From Pseudomonas fluorescens (lineage in GTDB: Bacteria; Pseudomonadota; Gammaproteobacteria; Pseudomonadales; Pseudomonadaceae): a stretch of DNA of 64,000 bases. The stretch covers positions 1-64,000 of the forward strand of contig NZ_CABVGX010000031.1 of NCBI RefSeq assembly GCF_902497625.1. The letters are read 5' to 3'. Positions 35,929 to 44,165 of this stretch are shown piece after piece. A program made the position numbers and the translations under genes. Under the pieces are notes generated by a model. It had not been told where the DNA came from and ran no database searches. It worked only from the letters and a program-made list of their open reading frames with translations. How positions within the stretch are numbered: position 1 is the stretch's first letter; every line of letters begins with the position of its first letter.

Positions 35929-37884
35929 TCAATCAAGCAGCTCCGGGCGCTGACGAAACTGCTCGAGCGCTTCGGGATTGGCCAGGGCATCGGTGTTCTT
36001 GACCGGTTGGCCATGCACCACGTTGCGTACTGCCAATTCGACGACTTTGCCGCTGATGGTCCGCGGAATGTCCGTGACCGCAACGATTTTTGCCGGGACA
36101 TGCCGTGGGGTGGTGTTGGCGCGAATCACCTGGCGGATCTTTTCTCGCAATGCGTCGTCCAGTTCGACGCCGTCCTGCAGGCGCACGAACAACACCACGC
36201 GTACGTCGTCATGCCATTGCTGGCCGATAGCGACGCAGTCGGTGACCTGCGGGACTTTTTCAACCTGGCGATAAATTTCTGCTGTGCCGATACGCACGCC
36301 GCCGGGATTGAGCACCGCGTCGGAACGGCCATGAATCAGCATCGCGCCGTGGGGCAATTGTTCGGCGTAATCCCCCTGAGCCCAGACACCGGGGAACAGA
36401 CTGAAATAGGACGTGCGCAATTTGTCTCCGTTCGTATCATTCCATAAGCCGATCGGCATGGCGGGGAAGTGGCGGGTGCAGACCAGCTCACCTTTCTCGC
36501 CGATCACCGGGCGGCCGGCATCGCTCCAGACTTCAACGGCCATGCCGAGGCTCTTGCCCTGAATTTCACCGCGCCGCACCGGCTCCAGCGGATTGCCGTT
36601 CACAAAGCACGAGACAATGTCGGTGCCGCCGGACATCGACGCCAGGCACAGCTCGCTCTTGAAATCCCGGTAAACAAAGTCATAACTCTGAGGGGACAGT
36701 GCGGAGCCCGTGCACAAGAGGATTTTCAGGCTGTCCAGCGCATGGCTCTGACGTGGTTTTACGCCACTGCTTTCCAGGGTCGCGAGGAATTTCGGGCTGG
36801 TGCCGAAAACGCTGATGCGCTCGTCATCAATCAGATCGATCAAACGTTCGGGGTCAGGATGAAATGGCGAACCGTCATACAGCACCACTGTGCTGCCGAC
36901 CGCAAGGGCCGAGACCAGCCAGTTCCACATCATCCAGCCGCAAGTGGTGTAGTAGAACAGGCGGTCACCGGAGCCAAGGTCGCAATGCAGACCGTGTTCC
37001 TTGACGTGTTGCAGCAGTACGCCGCCGGTGCTGTGGATGATGCACTTGGGCACGCCAGTGGTGCCGCTGGAATAAAGGATGTACAGCGGATGATCGAAAG
37101 GTACGGCGACGAAATCCGGGTCGCCGCCGGCTTCGTAGAAGTCATCCCACAAAGCGCGGTCGGCCTGAGTGCGAAAATGCACGATGCGTGCCTGCGGTCG
37201 CGCGTACGGCACTACGATTAATTGCCGCAGCGTCGGCAGGCGCTCAAGGATTTCGTTGACCTTGGCCGTCTGGTCGATGTTCTTGCCGGCGTAATGGTAG
37301 CCGGCGCAGGTGATCAACACCTTCGGTTCGATCTGGCCGAATCGGTCGATCACCCCCTGAGTGCCGAAGTCGGGTGACGAGCAAGACCAGATCGCACCGA
37401 GGCTGGTGGTGGCGAGCATGGCAACCAGGGTTTGCCAGGTATTAGGCATGCACGCGGCAACGCGATCACCGATGCCGATGCCAGCCGCCTGCAGGCTGTT
37501 TTGAAAACCGGCGACGTGTTCCGCCAGTTCTGCCCAGCTCAGCTGTTCACGCTGACCGCTTTCGCCGATGGCAATGACCGCCACGGCATCGTCGCGACGA
37601 CGCAGCAAGTGCTCGGCGAAGTTCAGCGTAGCGCCGGGAAACCATTCGGCGCTGGGCATCTGCGCGCCTTCGATCAGTACCGCGTCCGGTTGCGTATGGA
37701 AGCGCAGGTCAAAGAAATCGACAACCGCCTGCCAGAAGTCCTCACGTTGATTGATGGACCATTGGTGCAGGGCACGGTAGTCGTCCACTTTCAGGTGATG
37801 GCGTTTGTTGATGAAGCGCCGGAAGGCGTCTATGCGCGTCTTGCCGATGCGGTCGGCGCTGGGTTGCCAGAGGATGTCAGACAT
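35929..37884 (-). CDS. aacS: Acetoacetyl-CoA synthetase
   Basis: 651 aa, the usual length for acetoacetate-CoA ligase of the adenylate-forming family. Seen: YILYSSGTTGVPKCIIHSTGG (the ATP-binding P-loop-like motif near residue 270), the WMMWNWLVSALAVGSTVVLYDGSP block, GGTDIVSCF near 420, GDYAEQLPHGAMLIHGRSDAVLNPGGVRIGTAEIYRQVE near 520, and the C-terminal catalytic-lysine region ISGKVVELAVRNVVHG. It activates acetoacetate with ATP and CoA. Downstream of gntP and hbdH on the same strand, completing uptake of 3-hydroxybutyrate, oxidation to acetoacetate and activation. A 648-base gap filled with repeats separates it from hbdH. Confidence 0.94.
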   Translation of the reverse strand: MSDILWQPSADRIGKTRIDAFRRFINKRHHLKVDDYRALHQWSINQREDFWQAVVDFFDLRFHTQPDAVLIEGAQMPSAEWFPGATLNFAEHLLRRRDDAVAVIAIGESGQREQLSWAELAEHVAGFQNSLQAAGIGIGDRVAACMPNTWQTLVAMLATTSLGAIWSCSSPDFGTQGVIDRFGQIEPKVLITCAGYHYAGKNIDQTAKVNEILERLPTLRQLIVVPYARPQARIVHFRTQADRALWDDFYEAGGDPDFVAVPFDHPLYILYSSGTTGVPKCIIHSTGGVLLQHVKEHGLHCDLGSGDRLFYYTTCGWMMWNWLVSALAVGSTVVLYDGSPFHPDPERLIDLIDDERISVFGTSPKFLATLESSGVKPRQSHALDSLKILLCTGSALSPQSYDFVYRDFKSELCLASMSGGTDIVSCFVNGNPLEPVRRGEIQGKSLGMAVEVWSDAGRPVIGEKGELVCTRHFPAMPIGLWNDTNGDKLRTSYFSLFPGVWAQGDYAEQLPHGAMLIHGRSDAVLNPGGVRIGTAEIYRQVEKVPQVTDCVAIGQQWHDDVRVVLFVRLQDGVELDDALREKIRQVIRANTTPRHVPAKIVAVTDIPRTISGKVVELAVRNVVHGQPVKNTDALANPEALEQFRQRPELLD

Positions 37885-37930
37885 GGGTTGCCTCTTTTTT
37901 ATTCATATATGCAGGCTACTTTGGCGCAGG

Positions 37931-38015
37931 CCTCCGTGGCGCGGGAGTTGCTGTGGCGAGGCGGCTTCTGTGGCGAGGGGGCTTCTGTGACAAGCGGGCT
38001 TCTGTGGCGAGGGGG
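37931..38015. repeat. Left tandem array of REP arm, 17-base unit
   Basis: Units of the form CTTCTGTGGCGAGGGGG: perfect copies at 37965-37981 and 37999-38015, a diverged copy between them (37982-37998), and two worn copies before (from 37931 and 37947). The unit is the outer arm of the REP hairpin that follows, duplicated outward. Confidence 0.9.
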
Positions 38016-38122
38016 CTTGCCCCCGTTGGGTGGCGCAGCCGCCCCGATCCATCGGATACCGTGACCGCAGCAATCGGGACGGCTGCGCCGTCCAACGGGG
38101 GCAAGCCCCCTCGCCACAGAAG
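37999..38122. repeat. REP cruciform with 31-base perfect arms
   Basis: Bases 37999-38029 and 38092-38122 are exact reverse complements. Inside, GGCGCAGCCG and CGGCTGCGCC extend the pairing. The whole can fold into a stem of more than 40 base pairs. Each outer arm is continuous with a tandem array running away from the centre. Confidence 0.95.
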
Positions 38123-38473
38123 CTCCCTTGGCACAGGTAGGTCCCTTGGCACAGGTAAATCCCCTTGGCACAGGTAGGTCCCTTGGCACAGGCAAATCCC
38201 CTTGGCACAGGTAGGTCCCTTGGCACAGGTAAATCCCCTTGGCACAGGTAGCTCCCTTGGCACAGGTAGCTCCCTTGGCACAGGTAGATCCCCTTGGCAC
38301 AGGCAAATCCCCTTGGCACAGGTAGGTTCCTTGGCACAGGTAGATCCCCTTGGCACAGGTAAATCCCCTTGGCACAGGTAGGTCCCTTGGCACAGGCAAT
38401 CCCCTTGGCACAGGCAATCCCCTTGGCACAGGTAAATCCCCTTGGCACAGATACGCCCCTTGGCACAGGTAGA
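38123..38473. repeat. Right tandem array, 19 copies of an 18-19-base unit
   Basis: Nineteen consecutive units built on CCCCTTGGCACAGGTARR, each holding TTGGCACAG (the penultimate copy has A for the last G of CAGG). Units are 17, 18 or 19 bases, differing in the number of C residues and in the three-base tail (AGG, AAA, AGA, AGC). The unit resembles the adjacent REP arm CCCCCTCGCCACAGAAG with TCGCC changed to TTGGC. It points away from the cruciform opposite to the left array. A worn unit (TCCCCTCGCCGCAG) closes the array. Confidence 0.95.
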
Positions 38474-38532
38474 TCCCCTCGCCGCAGTTAGATCCGCCAC
38501 AGCCTGGCCCACTCACCACGGGGTGATTTGGG

Positions 38533-39318
38533 TCACTGCGCCAGCCAGCCACCATCAATGTTCCACGCCGCCCCGCGCACCTGGCTGCCAGCCTCGCTGC
38601 ACAGGAACAGCACCAGTTCGCCCAACTGCGGCGGGGTCACGAACTCCAGCGACGGTTGCTTCTCGGCCAGCAGATCATGCTGCGCCTGCTGCGGATCGGT
38701 CCCGGTGGCGACGCGGTCATCAATCTGCTTCTGCACCAGTGGCGTCAATACCCAGCCCGGGCAGATAGCGTTGCAGGTCACGTTGCTGGTGGCCGTCTCC
38801 AGGCCGACCACTTTTGTCAGCCCGATCACGCCGTGTTTGGCTGCCACGTACGCAGCCTTGCCCACCGAGCCGACCTGGCCGTGCACCGAAGCGATGTTGA
38901 TGATCCGTCCCCAGCCCTTGGCGCGCATGCCCGGCAAGCTCAAACGCGTGCTGTGGAACACCGAGGACAAATTGATCGCGATGATCGAATCCCAGCGCTC
39001 GACAGGGAAATCCTCAATGGCGCAAACGTGTTGAATCCCCGCATTGTTGACCAGAATATCGACGCCGCCGAATTCGCGCACAGCGTAGGCCAGCATGTCG
39101 GCAATCTGTGCCGGGTCGCTGACGTCGGCCGGGTGATGGCCGACCTTGCCGCCGCTGCTCTTGTTAAGTTGCTCGACTTCGGCAATCACCGTTGCCGCAT
39201 CGCCGAAACCGTTGAGGATCACATTCGCACCCGCCTTGGCCAGGCTCAGGGCGATGCCCAGGCCAATGCCGCTGGTGGATCCGGTAACCAATGCCGTCTT
39301 GCCCGAAAGAGTTGTCAT
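38533..39318 (-). CDS. hbdH: 3-hydroxybutyrate dehydrogenase, SDR family
   Basis: 261-aa short-chain dehydrogenase. Seen: the NAD-binding TGSTSGIGLGIAL near residue 11, NNAGIQHV near 90, catalytic Ser in INIASVHGQVGS, YVAAKHG with the catalytic Tyr and Lys near 155, and CPGWVLTPLVQKQID, which is specific to D-3-hydroxybutyrate dehydrogenases. It oxidises 3-hydroxybutyrate to acetoacetate in the cytoplasm. GAGG lies 5 bases before the ATG at 39318, only 7 bases after gntP. The product feeds AacS encoded downstream. Confidence 0.94.
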   Translation of the reverse strand: MTTLSGKTALVTGSTSGIGLGIALSLAKAGANVILNGFGDAATVIAEVEQLNKSSGGKVGHHPADVSDPAQIADMLAYAVREFGGVDILVNNAGIQHVCAIEDFPVERWDSIIAINLSSVFHSTRLSLPGMRAKGWGRIINIASVHGQVGSVGKAAYVAAKHGVIGLTKVVGLETATSNVTCNAICPGWVLTPLVQKQIDDRVATGTDPQQAQHDLLAEKQPSLEFVTPPQLGELVLFLCSEAGSQVRGAAWNIDGGWLAQ

Positions 39319-39325
39319 CAATACC

Positions 39326-40717
39326 TCACACAATGCCAGTGGCGTAGAAAGTACCGATCACCACAAAGACCGCCAGGGTCTTGATCAGCGTAATACAGAA
39401 AATGTCTTTATAGGCTTCGCGGTGGGTCAGGCCGGTTACCGCGAGCAAAGTGATTACCGCGCCGTTGTGCGGCAAGGTGTCCATGCCGCCGCTGGCCATG
39501 GCAGCCACGCGGTGCAGCACTTCCAGCGGAATATTCGCAGCATTTGCCGCTGCGATGAAATCATCGGCCATCGCCGCCAGGGCAATGCTCATGCCGCCCG
39601 ACGCCGAACCGGTGATGCCGGCCAGCAACGTAACCGTGACGGCCTCGTTAACCAGCGGATTGGGGATGTTTTTCAACCAGTCGGCCAGCACCAGGAAACC
39701 CGGCAATGAAGCGATCACCGCACCGAAACCGTATTCCGAGGCGGTATTCATCGCCGCCAATAGCGCACCGCTGACCGCACTTTTACTGCCTTCGGCCAAC
39801 TTGCTGCGAATCGCCTGGAAGCCGAATGCCAACACCATCAGGATGCCCACCAGCAGCGCCGCCTGAACTGCCCAAATGGCCGTGAGTTTGGCGATTTCGG
39901 TGGTCACCGGTGTGCTCATGCCCGGCAGCGCGAGGCTGTGGGTTTTGCCGTACCACTGCGGAATCCACTGGGTAAACAGCAAATTCATGATCCCCACCGC
40001 CAGTAACGGTGAGAGGGCGAGCCACGGGTTGGGCAATTTGATGTCGGCCGCGGTTTCCGGCTCGTTGCGCAACTCCGTGCCGTAGCCTTCGCCGCTGCGC
40101 TGGGCCTTGCTGCGTTGGCGCTGGAGGAACAGCATGCCGGCACAAAATACGAAGATCGTGCCGATCACACCCAGCCATGGCGCCGCCCACGCGGTAGTGT
40201 TGAAGAAAGTGCTGGGGATGATGTTCTGGATCTGCGGTGTCCCGGGCAGGGCGTCCATGGTGAACGAGAAGGCGCCGAGTGCAATGGTCGCCGGGATCAG
40301 GCGTTTGGGAATATTGCTCTGGCGGAACATCTCCGCGGCAAAAGGGTAGACCGCGAAGACCACCACGAACAGCGACACGCCGCCGTAGGTCAGCAGGGCG
40401 CAGACCAGTACGATGACCAGCATCGCCTGGCGGGTGCCGAGCAAGCGAATGGCGGCCGCGACAATGGAGCGCGAAAAACCCGACAACTCGATCAGCTTGC
40501 CGAACACTGCACCGAGCAGGAACACCGGGAAATACAATTTGATGAAACCGACCATTTTTTCCATGAACACCCCGGTAAAGGCTGGGGCAACGGCGGACGG
40601 ATCGGTGAGCAGCACGGCGCCGAGGGCGGCAATCGGGGCAAAGAGGATAACGCTGTAGCCGCGGTAGGCGGCCAGCATCAGCAGCGCGAGGGCTGCCAAG
40701 GCAATGGTCACACTCAT
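39326..40717 (-). CDS. GntP-family permease, probably for 3-hydroxybutyrate
   Basis: 463-aa inner-membrane transporter with 12 or more hydrophobic segments. The GntP family signature regions are visible: IKLYFPVFLLGAVFGKLIELSG, ALLTYGGVSLFVVVFAVYPFAAEMF, FSFTMDALPGTPQIQNIIPSTFF, and GGMDTLPHNGAVITLLAVTGL near the C-terminus. Family members carry gluconate and other hydroxy acids; the link to hydroxybutyrate rests on the tight coupling to hbdH 7 bases downstream. First gene of the operon, with a sigma-54-type promoter 56 bases upstream of the ATG. Confidence 0.9.
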   Translation of the reverse strand: MSVTIALAALALLMLAAYRGYSVILFAPIAALGAVLLTDPSAVAPAFTGVFMEKMVGFIKLYFPVFLLGAVFGKLIELSGFSRSIVAAAIRLLGTRQAMLVIVLVCALLTYGGVSLFVVVFAVYPFAAEMFRQSNIPKRLIPATIALGAFSFTMDALPGTPQIQNIIPSTFFNTTAWAAPWLGVIGTIFVFCAGMLFLQRQRSKAQRSGEGYGTELRNEPETAADIKLPNPWLALSPLLAVGIMNLLFTQWIPQWYGKTHSLALPGMSTPVTTEIAKLTAIWAVQAALLVGILMVLAFGFQAIRSKLAEGSKSAVSGALLAAMNTASEYGFGAVIASLPGFLVLADWLKNIPNPLVNEAVTVTLLAGITGSASGGMSIALAAMADDFIAAANAANIPLEVLHRVAAMASGGMDTLPHNGAVITLLAVTGLTHREAYKDIFCITLIKTLAVFVVIGTFYATGIV

Positions 40718-40772
40718 GGTGTGTCTCCTGAATTGTTATTTTTTTGGGTATTGCTGGTGGGAGAGGGCTTTA

Positions 40773-40787
40773 GCGAGATTTGTGCCA
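40773..40787 (-). promoter_or_regulatory. Sigma-54 promoter of gntP-hbdH
   Basis: On the minus strand: TGGCAC, five bases, TCGC. It keeps the invariant GG and GC at 10-base spacing of the -24/-12 consensus (TGGCAC-N5-TTGC) with one mismatch. Placed 56 bases before the gntP ATG and beside a sigma-54 activator gene. Confidence 0.65.
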
Positions 40788-40848
40788 GATGTGTAACGTG
40801 TTGATTTGACTGGGTATTTAAGGTGTTTAGTATTCGCTGATATGAATT

Positions 40849-40866
40849 TATCTCTTTTTTGAGATA
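40849..40866 (-). promoter_or_regulatory. Candidate activator-binding palindrome, proximal copy
   Basis: TATCTC-TTTTTT-GAGATA is an inverted repeat about 65 bases upstream of the sigma-54 promoter. Its core TCTCTTTTTTGAGA (40851-40864) nearly equals the palindrome at 40999-41012, so the pair may be upstream activator sites. It could also be read as a hairpin. Confidence 0.4.
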
Positions 40867-40998
40867 TTTTTTGTATGTGAGGGGTCTTTCGCGAGCAAGT
40901 CTCGCCCCCACAGATTTTCTTCATCGGGACCGGAAACTCTATCCCTGTAAGGGAAAGACTTGCACGCGAAGAAGTCTGTCTACCAAAGGAGATCTGCG

Positions 40999-41012
40999 TC
41001 TCTTTAAAGAGA
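40999..41012 (-). promoter_or_regulatory. Candidate activator-binding palindrome, distal copy
   Basis: TCTCTTTAAAGAGA is a perfect 14-base palindrome about 215 bases upstream of the sigma-54 promoter, within the usual range for enhancer sites. It overlaps the last codons of the activator gene. Confidence 0.4.
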
Positions 41013-42419
41013 TTCAGCAATCCCTAAAGCCACCATTTTCTTGTACAGAGTCGACCGTCCCAACCCCAATTGCGCCGCCGCTTCAATCACTTTGCCTCCA
41101 CATTGCGCTAGTGCATGCTCAATCAGCTGCCTATCAAACCGCTCCCGCGCCGCGCTGAATGTTTCAAGCACAACCGGTTCGATCACTGTTGAAACGGAGC
41201 GCTCCACTGGCGTGAGCGTCCCGATTGCTGCGCGGATGTCCACGGCGTTCAACATCAGATCATCACTGAGCAGCGCCGCACGTTCCAGCACGTTACGCAG
41301 CTCGCGAATATTCCCCGGCCAGGCGTGTTGAGCCAATAGCGCCAGTGCTTCATGGTTCAGCTCGTGCTGACTGCGCAGCTCTTCGAGGATCGCTTCGCTC
41401 AGGGCCGGCAAGTCATCGAGACGATCACGCAACGGCGGAACCTGGATCGGCAGGACGTTGAGGCGGTAGTACAAGTCAGCACGAAAGTCGCCGCGCTTGA
41501 GCGCCTCTTCAAGGTTGGTGGAGGTCGCAGCGATCACCCGCACATCGCTCTGGATCACCTCATTGGAGCCGACCGGCTCGAATTCCTTCTCCTGCAGGAC
41601 CCGCAACAGTTTGCTCTGCAACGGCAGCGGCATGTCGCCGATCTCATCAAGGAACAGCGTGCCGCCCTGAGCGATCTGCAACTTGCCGACGCGACCCTTG
41701 CGATCAGCGCCGGTAAACGCGCCGGGGGCAGTGCCGAAAAATTCCGCTTCCAGCAACGCTTCGGGGATGGCCGCGCTGTTGATGCTGACGAAAGCTTTGT
41801 GCGCGCGAGGTGATGCGCCATGAATCGCCTGCGCGAGCAGTTCCTTGCCGGTGCCGGTTTCGCCCAGCAGCAACACCGGCGAATCGGCGCTGGCACTGCG
41901 GCGCGCGCGGCGTTTGACTTCAAGGCTCGCCGCGCTGGTGCCGATGAAGTGGGCGAAGTTGTATTTGGTTTGGCGTGCACGCAGCAGCGAGCGGGTCGAG
42001 GCGAGTTCTTCTTGCATGCTCATGTAGCGCTTGAGCATCGGCGAAAGGCTACGCAACTCATCGAACAAGGCAAAACCGATCGCGCCGATCACCACCCCGG
42101 CGTCGTCGTGAATCGGCAGACGCATGACCACCATGGGTTCTTTGGGCGTGTCCTGCATGTCGAGCAGAATCGGCCGACCCGTGCGTACCACTTCACGCAG
42201 CAAGCTGCCGGGGATCACGCTTTCACAGGGTTTGCCGATGGCCACTTCCGCAGATTCCAGGCCGAAACGCCGGGCATAGCGTTCGTTCATCCAGACGATA
42301 TTGGCATCGCGGTCGACAATCACCGTGCCTTCACTCGACTGCTCGATGATTTCGAACAACGAACGGATCGCCAGCAGGCGAACGCGCTGGTAATCCTTGA
42401 GGCTTTCGGTGGTGTTCAT
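41004..42419 (-). CDS. Sigma-54-dependent activator of hydroxybutyrate use
   Basis: 471 aa. N-terminal PAS-type sensor domain (residues 22-130; EGTVIVDRDANIVWMNERYARRFG). AAA+ domain from about 160 with Walker A GETGTGKELLAQAIH, a fully conserved GAFTGA loop (FFGTAPGAFTGADRKG), Walker B GGTLFLDEIGDMPL and the arginine-finger region RADLYYRLNVLPI. C-terminal Fis-type helix-turn-helix (GKVIEAAAQLGLGRSTLYKKMV). GAFTGA means it can remodel sigma-54 holoenzyme. It resembles the regulator next to the hydroxybutyrate genes of P. aeruginosa. It lies directly upstream of gntP on the same strand, but the sigma-54 promoter sits between them. Confidence 0.9.
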   Translation of the reverse strand: MNTTESLKDYQRVRLLAIRSLFEIIEQSSEGTVIVDRDANIVWMNERYARRFGLESAEVAIGKPCESVIPGSLLREVVRTGRPILLDMQDTPKEPMVVMRLPIHDDAGVVIGAIGFALFDELRSLSPMLKRYMSMQEELASTRSLLRARQTKYNFAHFIGTSAASLEVKRRARRSASADSPVLLLGETGTGKELLAQAIHGASPRAHKAFVSINSAAIPEALLEAEFFGTAPGAFTGADRKGRVGKLQIAQGGTLFLDEIGDMPLPLQSKLLRVLQEKEFEPVGSNEVIQSDVRVIAATSTNLEEALKRGDFRADLYYRLNVLPIQVPPLRDRLDDLPALSEAILEELRSQHELNHEALALLAQHAWPGNIRELRNVLERAALLSDDLMLNAVDIRAAIGTLTPVERSVSTVIEPVVLETFSAARERFDRQLIEHALAQCGGKVIEAAAQLGLGRSTLYKKMVALGIAESL

Positions 42420-42461
42420 GCTGGCTGATCCTTGTTGTGTATTGCCTGTGCGGACACCATC

Positions 42462-42480
42462 GCGAGCTTGCTCGCGAAGG
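42462..42480. repeat. Short REP core
   Basis: TCGCGAGCTTGCTCGCGA is a compact palindrome of the REP core class in the 90-base gap between yejF and the sigma-54 activator gene. Confidence 0.7.
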
Positions 42481-42509
42481 CCGTGACACGGTGCAACGTC
42501 TGCCCGCTG

Positions 42510-44117
42510 CTACCGCGCATGCGCCGCCGCCAACAGCTCTTTGGTATACGGGTGCTGCGGCGATTCAAATACCTCATGACTGGCACCGCGCTCAACCACT
42601 TTGCCGTCCTTGATCACGATCAGGTCATGCGCCAGCGCGCGCACGACCGCCAGATCATGGCTGATAAACAGATACGTCAGGCCATGTTTTTCCTGCAGCT
42701 GGCGGAGCAGGGCGACCACCTGCTTTTGCACGGTGCGATCCAGCGCCGACGTCGGTTCGTCGAGCAAAATCAGCGCCGGTTTCAACACCAGCGCCCGCGC
42801 AATGGCGATGCGCTGACGCTGTCCGCCGGAGAACTCATGCGGATATCGATGCCGGCTCAGCGGGTCGAGGCCGACTTCCTGCAGTGCTTGCACCACTTGC
42901 GCGTCACACTGATCGGCGCTCGAATGGCTGTGCACCTCAAGGCCTTCGCTGATGATCTGCGCCACCGACATACGCGGGCTCAAACTGCCAAAGGGATCCT
43001 GGAACACCACCTGCATTTTCTTGCGCCATGGCCGCAGCTGCTTTTGCGTCAAGCCGTCCAGCGCTTCGCCCTGAAAGCGAATGCTGCCGTCGGAATCGAG
43101 CAGCCGCAGAATCGCCTGGCCCAGCGTCGACTTGCCGGAACCGGACTCACCCACAATGCCCAGGGTCTTGCCGCGCTGGATGTTCAGGCTGATGCCGTCC
43201 ACTGCGCGCAGGAAAGTCTTGCGGCGAAACAGGCCGCCACTCAACTGAAACCGCACGTTCAGACTGTCTACTTCCAGAACGTTTTCACGTTCGTCCCTGG
43301 GCAGCGCCTCACCTTCCGGTTCGGCGTTCAGCAGCACGCAGCTGTAAGGGTGTTGCGGTTCGGTGAACAAGGTTTCGCAGGACGCCTGCTCGACAATTTC
43401 GCCGGCCTTCATCACGCACACACGCTGGGCAATGCTGCGCACCAGATTGAGGTCGTGGCTGATCAGCAGCAGCGACATGCCAAGGCGCTGTTGCAGTGAT
43501 TTGAGCAGGATCAGGATTTTGCGCTGCACGGTGACGTCCAGCGCCGTGGTCGGTTCGTCAGCAATCAGCAATTGTGGTTCGCAGGCCAGCGCCATGGCGA
43601 TCATCACCCGTTGCCGCTGGCCTCCAGATAGCTGATGCGGGTATGCCTTGAGCCGTTCCCTGGGTTTCTGAATGCCCACCAGCTGCAGCAGTTCAAGAAT
43701 GCGCGCCTGTGCCCGTTTGCCGGTCAGGCCCTTGTGCAGCAATAGTGTTTCACCGATTTGTTTTTCGATTGTGTGCAGAGGGTTGAGCGAGGTCATCGGC
43801 TCCTGAAAGATCATCGCTATGCGGTTGCCACGCAGTTCCCGCAATACTCTGGACGAGGCGCCGAGCAACTCCTTGCCGTGATAGCGAATGCTGCCAGTCG
43901 TCTCGGTACCGGTCTCGGGCAGCAATTGCAGGATCGAGTGCGCCGTGACCGATTTGCCGGAACCCGATTCACCCACCAGCGCCAGGCACTCGCCCGGACG
44001 GATGTCCAGGCACAGGTTACGGACCACGGTCTGGCCGTTGAAGGCGACGCACAGATCACGGATTTCGATCAGGTTGAGACTCAAGTTTGTAATCTCCGCA
44101 TCAGCATTGTTGTTCAA
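42510..44117 (-). CDS. yejF: Peptide ABC transporter, double ATP-binding protein
   Basis: 535 aa with two fused ATPase domains: Walker A GESGSGKSV near residue 42 and GESGSGKST near 325; signatures LSGGQRQRVMIAMAL and FSGGQRQRIAIARAL; Walker B LLIADEPTTALD and LILLDEPTSALD. The oligopeptide-type ends (HPYSCVLLNAEP and HPYTKELLAAAH) are present. It powers YejB/YejE import of peptides; in E. coli YejABEF also takes in microcin C. The last gene of the operon; a 13-base triplicate repeat lies in the short gap before it. Confidence 0.93.
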   Translation of the reverse strand: MNNNADAEITNLSLNLIEIRDLCVAFNGQTVVRNLCLDIRPGECLALVGESGSGKSVTAHSILQLLPETGTETTGSIRYHGKELLGASSRVLRELRGNRIAMIFQEPMTSLNPLHTIEKQIGETLLLHKGLTGKRAQARILELLQLVGIQKPRERLKAYPHQLSGGQRQRVMIAMALACEPQLLIADEPTTALDVTVQRKILILLKSLQQRLGMSLLLISHDLNLVRSIAQRVCVMKAGEIVEQASCETLFTEPQHPYSCVLLNAEPEGEALPRDERENVLEVDSLNVRFQLSGGLFRRKTFLRAVDGISLNIQRGKTLGIVGESGSGKSTLGQAILRLLDSDGSIRFQGEALDGLTQKQLRPWRKKMQVVFQDPFGSLSPRMSVAQIISEGLEVHSHSSADQCDAQVVQALQEVGLDPLSRHRYPHEFSGGQRQRIAIARALVLKPALILLDEPTSALDRTVQKQVVALLRQLQEKHGLTYLFISHDLAVVRALAHDLIVIKDGKVVERGASHEVFESPQHPYTKELLAAAHAR

Positions 44118-44126
44118 ATCCCAAGG

Positions 44127-44165
44127 TCAAGATCGCGGATCAAGATCGCGGATCAAGATCGCGGA
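44127..44165. repeat. Three perfect copies of a 13-base unit at the yejE stop
   Basis: TCAAGATCGCGGA occurs at 44127-44139, 44140-44152 and 44153-44165. The copy at 44153 includes the stop codon of yejE (minus strand). Since 13 is not a multiple of 3, a change in copy number within the coding part would alter the YejE C-terminus. Confidence 0.95.

Larger units (their letters stand above)
37885..38532. other. 648-base gap between hbdH and aacS, almost entirely repeats
   Basis: Apart from about 45 bases next to aacS and about 40 next to hbdH, the gap is made of a left tandem array, a central cruciform and a long right tandem array (separate entries). No gene is supported; long open frames on both strands arise only because the repeat unit lacks stop codons. 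Confidence 0.85.

Noticed and set aside
38123..38473. CRISPR array
   Set aside because: Units are contiguous with no unique spacers, and no cas gene is near.
38123..38473. Many sigma-54 -24 elements (TGGCAC in each unit)
   Set aside because: No GC at the -12 position at correct spacing in any unit.
37899..38558. Overlapping open frames of 190-220 codons rich in Cys-Gln-Gly and Pro-Arg-Gly repeats
   Set aside because: They are translations of the 18-19-base tandem array in three frames; the unit simply lacks stop codons and the mixed unit length breaks any constant frame.
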